Assembly: GCA_964200075.2 (NCBI GenBank)
Contig: CAXNAA020000573.1
Span: 1-20,068, forward strand
Length of the DNA: 20,068 bases
From: Sphacelaria rigidula
Lineage: Eukaryota; Phaeophyceae; Sphacelariales
Direction: 5' to 3'
The notes beneath the pieces were generated by a model. The model had not been told where the DNA came from. It saw only the letters and a program-made list of their open reading frames with translations, and did not search any database. The position numbers were made by a program, and so were the translations under genes. Below, one piece after another: positions 9,318 through 18,502 of this stretch (position 1 is the stretch's first letter; each line of letters begins with the position of its first letter).

Positions 9318-9724
9318 GTGATGGCTGTATTCCCTGTTTGGGGGCCAACAACCGTGTCACAGATCCCAAAAATAGAAACTATGACCCCAAAAAATCCGGT
9401 CGTAGGAAACGGTTCGTATTTTCTGCATGTGGGACTGGTCACACTATGAGCATAGGACAGTAAAATGGTTAGTAGTTCGAAAAGAGAGAAGTACTACTAT
9501 AATGGTATAGCGCTACCGTAAAGTAGAAACATCAAAAACTAAGAAGAGGTTCAACAGGTGGGCAAAGGCAAATGTGGAGGCACCAAAACGGGAAGATAGT
9601 GGTTCAAAAGGAGTGCAGAGTGGAAGTGAAGGAGTGTGTAGGTGAACTCAATAGTAGAAGGGCAGCAGCGGTTGATAAATCCGTGAATGGATGGATGAAG
9701 AGCAGGGGAGAGGGGATGATTACA

Positions 9725-11950
9725 CACCCTGGACAATAGACGGCATATATTGCGATATCAATAGAATCTGCTGTAGATGCCAATACTGTCGTCCGTAGTG
9801 GCCATCGATCGGCCATTTTATTTTTTTATCGTCATCGGCAACGTCTATCGATACACCAGTTTCCCACACTCTTGCCCGGGCAGCAGTCAGTTGTGGCCCT
9901 ATATCTTTTGCGGCCGACCAAATGTATCGATGGATAGTTTTCCAAATCTACTTATGATGGCGATGACTATCAATAGACCGCGTGCCAGATCTATTGACGT
10001 CGACGATGGATATTGACACATTGTATACCAAGTCTATTGATGACGGCAATAGCTATTGATAGATTGCGTACAAAATATATGCATGGCGAAAATAAATATC
10101 AATAGATACATACCAGAATCGACTGCGGTATGCGATGCCTGAATATAGATTTTCTCCGTCGTCTACTGCTGCACCTACATCGGAACATACTACGTATAGA
10201 GCATATTAGACTCCGTTGAAGTACGGTAGAGAAGCCGCAGCTGGACATGCAGAGGGAATATGATGATACTACTTGTGTATATATGATGTCACGTTCCTAC
10301 AAGTTTGGAACGCTTGTATGTTGTAGGAATCCACAATATGTGGGGACAAAAGTTTCATGTTTTGTTGGTGGGGAGGTGTTGTTACTTATGATTGTCCCTC
10401 TGATGGACATCAGTTCTCACAGTACTTTGTGTGTGTGGGTGAGATGTGCCTATAACCTGAACAATAGACTGTACTGGAACATTGCCGCTACAATAGCCCC
10501 GAAAAATAGACTGACAAATGTTTATTGTCCGTCATAATCGACTGGCATCGATGTCCATCGATCGTTATTGTGGTCGACAATAGATTCGGGACAAATGAGA
10601 GAATGTATCATTGCCGTGACAACGGAGGAGCCAAGTTGTCTATCGATACATTTCATTTGTTGCAATAGGCTCTGCATTGCGGCCACCGATGTATATTGCT
10701 AATCACAATAGGATCTTCCACGCGGCCATCAATACAAATTGTTGGTTACAAAAGGATGTAAATTGCGCCCACCAATGTCTATCGCGGTTCACAGTATCAT
10801 CTGAATCGCGGACATCAATGTACATCGCTGGTCACAATGCAATCTGAATCGCGGCCACCAATATCTATTGCTGACCAGAAAAGGAGCTGAATGGCGCCGA
10901 TTACTAGCGCTATGCATGCATATTTTTCGATGTATGTTTCCACCTTATTCCACAGAAGCCATGGCCATCTATCGCCTCAGGTAGTTGCGTGTTCATGTGT
11001 AAGAGGTGCCGTTGATATCATAAATAATAAATACCACTGCAGTGAGCAATATATTCATCAAAACCTATCGTTGACGTCACTGGCTATCGATAGGTGCTCC
11101 TGAGAACAATCGATTATTGACGGCAATGACCATATTGATCGATACCAAAAAATGCCTTGGTGGCGGAGGCTACCGATAGACGGCTCAACAAATATATTGA
11201 TGACGGTAATTGGTGTTGAAAGATGGCTCACCTAAGCTATTGATAACGACAATGATTATTAATGGATGGCTCACCAAACCTATTGATTACGGCAATGGCT
11301 ATCGATATATACATCCCAGAATCTACTGCTGTACATGATTTTCATCAATGGCGAGTGATCTTCATCTATACCGGTCGCCCCGGTAGCTCAGTTAGTAACC
11401 TCGAAACCTTTTCGTGGTTGGGTCGTGAGTTCGAAAGCCGGCGCGATCTGGGATTTTTTATCACACAATGTCCAACAGTGGAGAGCGACTACGCCGTGGG
11501 TACACAAAGTTCGACTTTATGGTCGACGAGGGAAAGGGACTGCTGAACCCCCATCGCGATCAAAAAAAAGAAAGGCAAGCATCGCAGAGGGAAGGTGGAG
11601 GACTAAAAAACAAACAAAAAAGAAAAAAACTCCTGTGTTGGCCCTCCTCCTGTGTGGCCGCCGGAAAACGCCCCGCCTGGTGCGCCCACATATACCGAAA
11701 GGTGTAGACCAGCGTCCAGAATTTGTGGGATGACAACACACGCTGTAATTGTCATACGCTATCGATCGACTATTGCAACACATTTTGTCCCTTGCAATAC
11801 ATATCAATACATGTGTTTCATCATGTATCGTGTTCGACACGACACAGTAAGTCGATAGGTTTTCCACCGTGTCTATCGCTGAAGCAATGGACTATTATTG
11901 TGTCCATCGTTCAGAATGTGAATGATCACCACGATGGTCATGTTGCATAA
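9725..11950 (+). repeat. Degenerate 43-bp minisatellite, two subfamilies
   Basis: The clearest units are five consecutive 43-mers at 10679-10721, 10722-10764, 10765-10807, 10808-10850 and 10851-10893, each opening GCG(G/C)(C/A)CA(C/T)CAAT or close to it. A second subfamily at 9945-10125 and 11115-11325 has units of 40 to 45 bases, with exact 43-mers at 11189-11231 and 11232-11274. These hold TATTGATGACGGCAAT, TATCGATAGATGGCTC and ACCAA. The subfamilies align with each other through CAATG(T/G)CTATCG. The array is broken by a non-repeat stretch at about 10150-10450 and by a SINE at 11374-11690, and worn units resume to about 11950. It has no coding content. Confidence 0.85.
11374..11690 (+). 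mobile_element. tRNA-derived SINE inserted in the 43-bp array
   Basis: A tRNA-like head at 11377-11449 begins GCCCCGGTAGCTCAGTTAG, with a perfect polymerase III A box (TAGCTCAGTTAG, 11384-11395) and a near-consensus B box (GAGTTCGAAAGCC, 11427-11439). The anticodon-like loop reads TTTTCGT, but the T stem and acceptor stem do not pair well, so it is not a working tRNA. An unrelated body and A-rich stretches (11562-11630) follow. The 7-base direct repeat TATACCG at 11367-11373 and 11691-11697 may be the target-site duplication. It lies in intron 3. Confidence 0.6.
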
Positions 11951-12220
11951 TTGGATCTGGGAAAACGAGTGTACACCCAGACGGTGGAGAGAGGGAGTAG
12001 TGATAAATCTTTTAAAAAAAGAGACAAGGCTGAGCCAGGTAACTTTAGAGGGATAACACTACTGGGCACCGTAGGGAAAACATTCAGTAAGATACTGAAC
12101 GATAGGGTGACAACAGTGCTGGCTGGAGAAGGAAGAAATATTCAGCGAGGGGCAACAGGGTTTAGATCAAACCCGTAGCTGCATAGACCACGTGTGCACA
12201 TTGGGTAGAACTATTCCAGG
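11945..12220 (+). pseudogene. LINE reverse transcriptase, N-terminal fragment
   Basis: The reading starts near WENECTPRRWREGVVI, shifts frame around 12010-12025 (an A run), and continues KAEPGNFRGITLLGTVGK, the RT fingers motif (NYRGITLLS.. in LINEs), then FSKILNDRV and GFRSNP. A stop at 12176-12178 interrupts it, and CIDHVCTLGRTIPG follows in another frame. The fragment ends exactly at a TA dinucleotide where the 877-bp element sits. Confidence 0.88.
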
Positions 12221-12222
12221 TA

Positions 12223-13099
12223 TAGTAGTCGGCATCAGAAGTTTTCAGAATTCGTAGTTGTTGTAGTTTTTGAGTTTTTCTCTAGTACTATTCTTCAAAA
12301 CTACTTGAAAGTGCTAGCGCCGGTAGATTCAGGGGGAAAGCGTAGGCCGCGTTTAAACTGCAGTGCCCAGGTTGGTGTTATTGGGGCGATACGGACGTGA
12401 TCAGGAGGGTGTTATTGACCGTTTTTGGTTCAATGTAAGGAGTTTTCCGGCTCTCCCGCAGCGAAACGGTAAATATTCAAATAAATGAATATGTGAAAAA
12501 ATCTTCACGATAACCATCGAGATCGTGTTTCCCTCCTATACTGCACAGACCTCAGTCTAGCATTTTCTGCGGATGGCTTTTTTTCGGGTAGTTTTCGCAT
12601 ACCATTTTCCATGAGCACTCGCAAGTGCTGGCGTCGATAGTTTTGGGAAAGTAAGCAGACCGTGTTCAAATCACAATGCCTAAGTTGGTGTTGTGGGGGC
12701 GATACGAAGTTAAGACCCCATTCATCAGGAGGCTGTTATTGACCGTAAATGACCCGAGAAACATAGTTGTGTGAATAGGTGGAATTTCAAAAAAATAAGC
12801 ATTTTTGAGTCTTTACTAATATTACCGGGATCGAGTCGGTCCACCGAAAATATCGAGAAGCTAGAATCTGGGGTTGCACTTTCGCAGGACCCCCGAAGAT
12901 CGGTCAAGCCCGTGAGTCACTCAATGTTGATCGCAGATTTTTTTTTTCAATATTTGTCAAAATGAATAAAATATCTCCAGATGCCCATTTTTTGGCATCT
13001 TACAGTCACTATGATGGGCGGTGGCAAGCGAAACGAATTTGGAAAATCTTTGAGAAACTAAGAGTTACGAATTCTACATACTTATGACGCTGACTATTG
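12223..13099. mobile_element. 877-bp TA-flanked element with long terminal inverted repeats (MITE / Tc1-mariner-like)
   Basis: The element is flanked by TA on both sides (12221-12222 and 13100-13101). Its ends are imperfect inverted repeats of about 55 bp (12223-12277 and 13045-13099). They share AGAATTCGTA at exactly 24 bases from each tip (12247-12256 and 13066-13075). Removing the element and one TA rejoins the flanking LINE reading frame without a shift. No transposase frame is visible, so it looks non-autonomous. TA duplication is the hallmark of Tc1/mariner-type elements. The superfamily is an inference. Confidence 0.8.
12300..12754 (+). repeat. Internal direct duplication within the TA-flanked element
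   Basis: Block 12300-12430 recurs at 12614-12754, offset by about 315 to 325 bases. Shared pieces include AAGTGCT(A/G)GCG, GGTTGGTGTTATTGGGGCGA versus GTTGGTGTTGTGGGGGCGA, and GTTATTGACCGT. Weaker matching continues beyond each block, so the inside of the element may be two diverged tandem units of about 320 bp. No function can be assigned. Confidence 0.7.
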
Positions 13100-13101
13100 T
13101 A

Positions 13102-14106
13102 GGAAAGACGCCGGGCTAACAACCTACGGTTTCTATCCAGACGTTCAGAAGGCCTAGGATAGCGTATGAGAAATGAGCTATGCAAAAAAATGTGGGAAGG
13201 TGGGATCAGAGGAAAGATGTGGAGGGTGGTGAAAAAGGTTACAGAATGTGCGATAAGCGCTATGGTGCCAGATGGGGAAATATCGACATGTTTCAATATT
13301 TTGCAAGGAGTTGCACAAGGATGTACGTCATCACCAACTTTATTCAAGGTATTTGTTGATAACATGGTAGTTGCATTAGAAGCAGCAAAGCAAGGAGTCA
13401 GGGTGGGGAAAGACACTGCACCGGGATTAATGTTCGCGGATGATTTCGTGGGGATATCAGGAACACCAGAAGCATTGCAGAAACAAGTAGAGAAGGCGCT
13501 GGTATACACTAGAAAATGGAGAGTGACGGCGAACGTACAAAAACGCGCGGTACTTGTATGTAACGAAGATAGGGAGAACCCGGTAGAGTTCAGATGGAAG
13601 TGGGGACGTCAGGAATTGTCAAGCGTATACAATAATACATGCCTTGGCCTAGAGACGAAAAAAATAAATCTTGGGATGCACACTCTCACTTCTATACTAG
13701 GATTAAGATTGTACCATGGTTAATGTGATTGTACCAAAGCTAAAATATGCAGTAGAAGTACGGGGAGGGAACGCGAAGTTGTTGAAGCAGCTAGAACAGT
13801 ACAGGTGATGTCAGCAAAGAAGATACATGGATGCTCAAAAACGACGATTAATACTCGTACAGCATCAAGAGTAAAGTTGGGAATGCACCCACTTGAAAGG
13901 AATAGAGACAATGTGACGTAAATAACATGCCAAGAAAGATATTGACAGCCACAGTTGATTGGGCTGTACGGAAAAAAGTAGTGAGAGGATAGGCTGGAAT
14001 GAGGTGGGATAGCGTAGTCGAGAAAGTAGGGAAGGAAAAAGGAGGGAACCAAGAGGAGTAAGCACACAGGAAAAGGTGGAGGTACAAGACAAAAATAAGA
14101 GACATG
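13102..14106 (+). pseudogene. LINE reverse transcriptase palm and thumb fragment
   Basis: The frame begins RKDAGLTTYGFYPDVQKA, where PDVQKA.DSV is motif A with the Tyr codon turned into TAG. A lost base follows. The frame from 13166 gives ILQGVAQGCTSSPTLFK and then MFADDFVGIS, the catalytic FADD box of reverse transcriptase. After CLGLE a stretch of about 30 codons is missing relative to the family, then VIVPKLKYAVEV, KKIHGCS and LGMHPLERNRDN follow in a shifted frame. Another small deletion precedes KILTATVDWAV and AGMRWDSVVEKVG. Confidence 0.9.
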
Positions 14107-14286
14107 ATACATTCGATTAATTGATTGATTGATTGATTGTCGCACTTTAACTGACCCCCCAGGGGTCCAGCCGTGGTCTCATAATAGACGTACCCAAGAA
14201 AAACGAACAGAAACAAAGGAACAGAAAAAAAAGAAAAAGAAAGAGGGGTCGAACAGAACGACATAGCAGACTAAGTCGCGACAAAA
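14107..14286 (-). mobile_element. CAAT-tailed SINE-like repeat, copy E, inserted in the LINE
   Basis: On the minus strand it reads: head GTTTTTGTCGCGACTTAGTC, a pyrimidine tract, CTTGGGTACGTC, TATGAGACCACGGCTGG, ACCCCTGGGGGGTCAG, GTGCGA, then (CAAT)n at 14115-14141. The LINE peptide breaks off after TKIRDM and resumes at QAPTRKV, so the copy inserted into the LINE. The 5-base repeat ACATG at 14102-14106 and 14287-14291 could be a short target duplication, but it is weak. A B-box-like TGTTCGACCCC is present in the head. Confidence 0.75.
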
Positions 14287-14887
14287 ACATGCAAAGGACA
14301 ACAAGCGCCAACACGGAAAGTGGGCGAGAAGGAGCACCCGAAAACATTCAGGGGGACGAGAGAGAGCGGATAAATATGAAAACGTATCTGAACGACCAAA
14401 CGGACCCCACGAAAAAGTTGAAAGCGTGATGTCATATGGGGGACCCGGACCTGCCAGAAAGAAGGAAGAGGTATACCAGTAGTCAGGTGGAGGAGGACGT
14501 CCATGCACAGAATTACCCCTGTGGCAAACCAACGGAGAGTTGACACTCATATAGTGGCAGAATGTGAACTACACAAGGAGGAACGGGACGTGCTGGATGG
14601 GGAAAGGTGGGAAGTAAACGAAGGTGGCATGAAAACGTTTGATGCATTAAACAGTCAGTACTGTAGGGAGAAGACAATGACTATAATAGGAGATGAATGG
14701 TTTCCACCGACGGCGATACAGAAAGGGGACAAAATGTGCAAAAAGGTTTTTGTTTAAGGTATGGAAGGCACGTAAATAGGGCCCATGTATTGGGGGTGTC
14801 TCTACTGTATCAGAGATAGGGAACAGCTCTCAGTCTCGAAAGGGATGCGTGGGCAATGACCAAACGACCAAGGCAAGCAAAAAATAA
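14287..14887 (+). pseudogene. LINE ORF, C-terminal fragment
   Basis: The reading resumes with QAPTRKVGEKEHPKTFRG, shifts frame to INMKTYLND, and continues DPDLPERRKRYTSS and YPCGK. After a shift it runs THIVAECELHKEERDVL, so the CxC...H..C zinc-knuckle-like cluster has lost its first Cys to Tyr. It then reads IIGDEWFPPTAIQKGDK, VWKARK (stop), GGVSTVSE, and SRKGCVGN followed by TTKASKK, ending at TAA 14885-14887. The chain of short frames shows long neutral decay. Confidence 0.85.
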
Positions 14888-14952
14888 GTACACCTCCCAA
14901 GCCTCATGGTCATGAGTACACCCCCCCAACCTGCATCATTCCTTAGACCCAC

Positions 14953-15068
14953 CTGCCAGGGGTGGCCACGAGGACGTGTGGTGTGCCTTTGGCCAGCTGG
15001 TTGAGATCGCGGTTGATGTTTACCCCGCCCACGGCACACATCAGCCGCAATTTGTGAAACGCCATCAA
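14953..15068 (-). CDS. DEAD-box helicase core exon 3 (GG and TPGR motifs)
   Basis: This 116-nt exon follows the short 153-bp intron 2. The acceptor is cttcttcctccag and the donor AG|gtgggt. It begins LMAFHKL and contains CAVGGVN (the GG motif) and HVLVATPGR (motif Ib, RNA contact). It has 38 codons plus two bases. The Arg of TPGR is split across the donor and completed by the first base of the next exon, which lies 7552 bp away. Confidence 0.9.
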
Positions 15069-15221
15069 CTGGAGGAAGAAGTCAAGGGAGAAAATACAAC
15101 ACACACGCGACAGGAGTTCGTTGATTCAGACCAGGGGATACTAACCTTTGCATAGTGCACGCGGGGTACTGTGTTAAGCAGGGACCGTCAACAAAGGAAA
15201 AGCACGCCGTTTGAACTACAC

Positions 15222-15385
15222 CTGCTCAGCCTCCGCCGCGATCTGTTGCGCCAGCTCTCGCGTGGGACTGATAACTATTCCGGAGATACCACGACTCTTG
15301 TTCTTGGCAGCTTTCTCCACGAGGGGGATCAGGAAGGCTAACGTCTTGCCCGTTCCAGTTTTGGCCTTGGCCAGAACATCCACCC
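15222..15385 (-). CDS. DEAD-box helicase core exon 2 (motifs I and Ia)
   Basis: The 164-nt exon starts after a purine-rich acceptor (caaaaaag) at 15386 and ends at a CAG|gtgtag donor at 15222. It encodes the Walker A AKTGTGKT, which binds the ATP phosphates, and motif Ia PTRELA, which contacts RNA. The frame is two bases, then 54 codons, ending in phase 0. The acceptor lacks a pyrimidine tract, so the exact first bases are less sure than the rest, but the phase and the family alignment around the Gly-Val-Asp-Val junction support it. Confidence 0.92.
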
Positions 15386-15982
15386 CTTTTTTGTTGTTTT
15401 TCGATGGTTTGTTCGACAAGGAGAAGCAAGGCAACACGATGCACGACGGAAGCCAATGAGGCGGTTGGTTTCATTTCGTCAGAAAGTACATCTTGTGTTT
15501 GTGTGTGTGCACGCGCGCGTATTTTCCGCCATACTTCCTCCTCTTCCTCCTCCTTCTCCTCCTCCGCGTGATTTTGTTGTCTCAAGAGATCAACCCACAA
15601 CTCCCCCGGTATATACTACGGTACTAGGCATTGATTGGCCAAGCATTGGACACCGACATATAGAGGGGTTTCCTCGCCCCGAACCCCCAGAGAAGAGCGG
15701 GAAATAGAAGACAATGATATGTGGAATGTATGTCTAACACACACGCGGTGATTGTTCACGGCGGGTGGTTCTCGTTTGTTCACTCTACGAGCTGACTAAA
15801 CGAAATCGTCATATATTATGTTTTACTCTTTTCGTATAGTATTTTCAAGACATCGCCATCTAAGCAACAAACATATATAGCTCAAGTCCCAGGCAGGGTC
15901 AGCATGTATTAACAGATGAAAAAAGCTCCCCCTTTTCAGGTTCTGCTGTTGCTGAAGACACGTACAAACAACAAAAACTCAC

Positions 15983-16106
15983 CCGAGAGACACACAGGGA
16001 TGGACTGCTCTTGGACCTTGGTCATGCATTTGTAGCCCAGGATGTCCGACAGGGCGCCGTGCGTCTGCTTCGACACTTCCAGATCTTTAAATTCGGATCT
16101 TGTTAT
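15983..16106 (-). CDS. DEAD-box helicase core exon 1 (Q-motif region)
   Basis: The acceptor is a pyrimidine-rich tract ending cccccacag at 16107. The donor is CTCTCGG|gtgagt at 15982. The 124-nt exon encodes 41 codons plus one base and begins ITRSEFKDLEVS. It contains the upstream aromatic (F in EFKDL) and the GYKCMTKVQ segment that corresponds to the Q motif, which contacts the adenine of ATP. It ends at the loop leading to the Walker A. The phase-1 end joins the GG start of the next exon to restore a Gly codon. Confidence 0.88.
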
Positions 16107-17271
16107 CTGTGGGGGAAATGCACAGAAAGTCATAAAAAACCACACATGCTCAAAATTTCAACAAAAATTCCCGTCAACATATATCGTTACTCACGCAGCA
16201 ACTTAACCCTCGCTCCGCGAGCGTAGCGTAGTCAGCATACTTGTTTTGAAGTGAAATTGATGCCGATTCGACCGATGACCTATTCTCGGTATCTAAGAGT
16301 CAAGTTATTCACCAATACAAGGCTCATCTAGGAGCTGCCTTGCCCGCACGGGGGAGAGATGGCTTCATCCATTAAGACCACGGGCCCGTCCCGAGGAGGG
16401 GGGACGATTCGGAGTGCCACAAGAAGAAAATAAAATAAGTATTGTAGTTGAGGGGTATGGCCTTGAGGCGTGAGGCGTACACTGTTACACCAAGGGTTAT
16501 CTCCAGAAAATATTGCATAATTTTCAAGACAATATTTCCATCATATTTCCATAACATTTTAAAATGCAAGTTACGAAACAACAATAATGAAATGATGCCC
16601 TTTAAATGAAGCCTACTGCACAGCAGTCCTCCACCACAAGCCACCGTCAGGAAGAGCTTCACGGATAGCACGAATAAAAACGTAAAATGACTGGCCGCGT
16701 GGAATGATACTCGGGACTCAACTTCTGTAGTGCATTTTTGGTACAAATTTGATGTACTCGATCTCTTCTGGGAGCATGTATAGGACAGTGCGGTCATCAG
16801 TACCCGTATTCCACGTGAGTTGAGGGGCCTGGCCGGGTCTAACAGCTCAATAAATTTCGGGGCAGGGCTGGCACACCTCGGGCGTATTTTGATCCTGTAC
16901 ACATATCCCATCGTCTCTACTGTACCCGTCTGTCCTGCTGCCGCTACCCTACCGTACATACATTCAAACCTATATCATCAGCTGCTGGACACAACGGCAT
17001 GAAACAGACGGCGTGCTATCGCTCTCTACTGAATACATTCTCCTGCACGCTGTTGTCATTCTGACCAATCACAGCTATTAAAAAGGTCACTCCCATCCTC
17101 TCGGGCCTCGTTCCTGGTTCAGAATTTCTGCGGGAAACTTCGCAACACACATGGTTGTATTCGCGAGCTTTCCGGTTGTTCTGCAAACAGACTCCTACCC
17201 AACCCTAATATACCACCCTCCTGCCCCCTAGGAACCCCTGGATTTCCACACCCTGAACAACGGATCCTTTT
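16107..17271. other. 3' part of helicase first intron; no gene recognised
   Basis: This stretch holds a 195-codon minus-strand frame (16959-16372) without recognisable domains, and A/T-rich sequence near 16500-16600. The frame has no conserved motif and lacks splice signals that would join it to the helicase in phase. I treat it as intron. Confidence 0.5.
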
Positions 17272-17280
17272 GTCAAAAAA

Positions 17281-17350
17281 TGTACTGCGTACAGTATAGA
17301 ATCTATTGTCTACTGCAATAGGCGCTCTAGTCGATACTGTACGCAGTACA
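17281..17350. repeat. Perfect 17-bp inverted repeat (hairpin)
   Basis: The arms TGTACTGCGTACAGTAT (17281-17297) and ATACTGTACGCAGTACA (17334-17350) are perfect reverse complements around a 36-base loop. With two mismatches the pairing extends outward to 26 bp (17272-17359). It lies in the first intron of the helicase gene, near a CAAT-type copy. It could be a tiny foldback element or a structured RNA. Confidence 0.85.
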
Positions 17351-17429
17351 ATTTTCGACTGTGCATTCTGTTGTCCAGGGCATGGAATATCCCTGCACTG
17401 ACAGTCGCTGAAGCGATTTCGAGGTGAAG

Positions 17430-17560
17430 CTTGCAGTTTGATTGATTTATCGATTGACTGTTGACTGTTGAACATTAACTGATGCGCCAGGGATACAGCC
17501 GTAGTCACATGGTAGAGATACCCGAGATTAAAATGAGACCGGAAACACCCGCTGAAGGAA
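17430..17560 (-). mobile_element. CAAT-type SINE-like repeat, copy F
   Basis: On the minus strand it reads GGGTGTTTCCGGTCTCATTT, ATCTCGGGTATCTCTACCA, GTGACTACGGCTG, TCCCTGGCGCATCAGTTAAT, then a worn tail with CAACAGTCAATCGATAAATC. Head and 3' half line up with copy A at 3463-3661 and copy D at 9061-9183. It lies in the first intron of the helicase gene. Confidence 0.6.
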
Positions 17561-17763
17561 AGTGGAGAAAACAGACAGGTATAATAGACACAGTACACTG
17601 CAAAAAACCGACTCGGAATGTAGTCAATGGGTTCAAAAATACCTTGCCCTACGGCAACCCCTTGACCATGCCAGCGGTACTATTCCGAGGCGAAGTTGTT
17701 GGTGAAACGGTTGACTCCCTTGAATGCCAGGCCCCCTAATTGGATACCAAAAAACAGTTCTTT

Positions 17764-17920
17764 GGTGGTGGTGGGGGGGTGTACTCATGATCATGCTTGC
17801 CATAGTCATCATTGGTGGTGGTGGGGGGGGGGGGGGGGGGGGGGGGGCAACAAAAAAGTGTGTTTGGGGGGGGGAGAAGACCGGGGGGGGGGGGGGGGCG
17901 GGGGGAAGGACCTNNNNACG

Positions 17921-17979
<59 letters not shown>
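17764..17979 (+). repeat. Very long G runs with a 4-base N gap
   Basis: GGT repeats lead into G runs at 17823-17847 (25 G), about 17883-17905 (broken once by C) and 17922-17979 (58 G). NNNN lies at 17914-17917. Frames through it give only poly-Gly or poly-Pro and are not genes. The length of the runs and the gap suggest that assembly or base calling failed here, so true length and content are uncertain. Runs of this type can form G-quadruplex structures. Confidence 0.9.
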
Positions 17980-17980
<1 letters not shown>

Positions 17981-18502
17981 GTTGCAAGCTAAAATAGTTG
18001 TTTGTGGTGGAGAGACAACGCCTGCATGGGGAAGAGCGTTGCCAGGAACATGTCGCGCGCCATCGCCATTCTTACATAAGACATGATCAGCAGAGTTTGC
18101 AGTCTAACGATGGCGGGAAAATTATGAGGCCGATGATATTACACGAACGTCAACATATGTGGCGTAGTCATGTTACAGACAGTATATGCCAACGAGTGAC
18201 AAATCCTACCTACGCACACACTCGACAAATCTTCCCTACTCACACGCGTGGACGAAGCGATAAAAGCCAATAATCAAGAGAAAATCCACCTACCACCCAC
18301 GACCAAAGCACTTTGAACCCCGCACAGCAACCCGCGTTGGCCCACAACCACTACAACCAATCCATTTTGAGCCGCACCGACCACAGACGGATCGACCACA
18401 ATGCCCAGCACCGCAGCCCTATATCGAAACCTCACACGCCCCCGTGATGTCGGCCCAGAAAAGGCACAAGAACATACATGATATTAACGAAACTGTAAAA
18501 AC

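Larger units (their letters stand above)
11945..14887 (+). mobile_element. Decayed non-LTR retrotransposon (LINE) with two nested insertions
   Basis: Three segments of one open reading frame for a LINE-type protein (reverse transcriptase plus a C-terminal region) lie in order on the plus strand, opposite to the helicase gene and inside intron 3. Segment 1 is 11945-12220, segment 2 is 13102-14106 and segment 3 is 14287-14887. It is interrupted by an 877-bp TA-flanked element and a CAAT-tailed SINE-like copy. It carries several stops, frameshifts and two in-frame deletions, so it is dead. No endonuclease domain is present, so it is 5' truncated. Its last codons match relics at 1-47 and 2598-2638, showing that the family is repeated locally. 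Confidence 0.9.

Noticed and set aside
13720-14264. Minus-strand frames over the LINE as separate genes
   Set aside because: They are antisense to the LINE fragment and partly translate the inserted CAAT-tailed repeat.
16372-16959. 195-codon minus-strand open frame as a gene or helicase exon
   Set aside because: It has no recognisable domain, a composition typical of translated noncoding DNA, and no phased splice link to the helicase exons.
17696-17997. Glycine-rich or proline-rich protein frames
   Set aside because: They are translations of G homopolymers and contain the N gap. No other coding signal is present.
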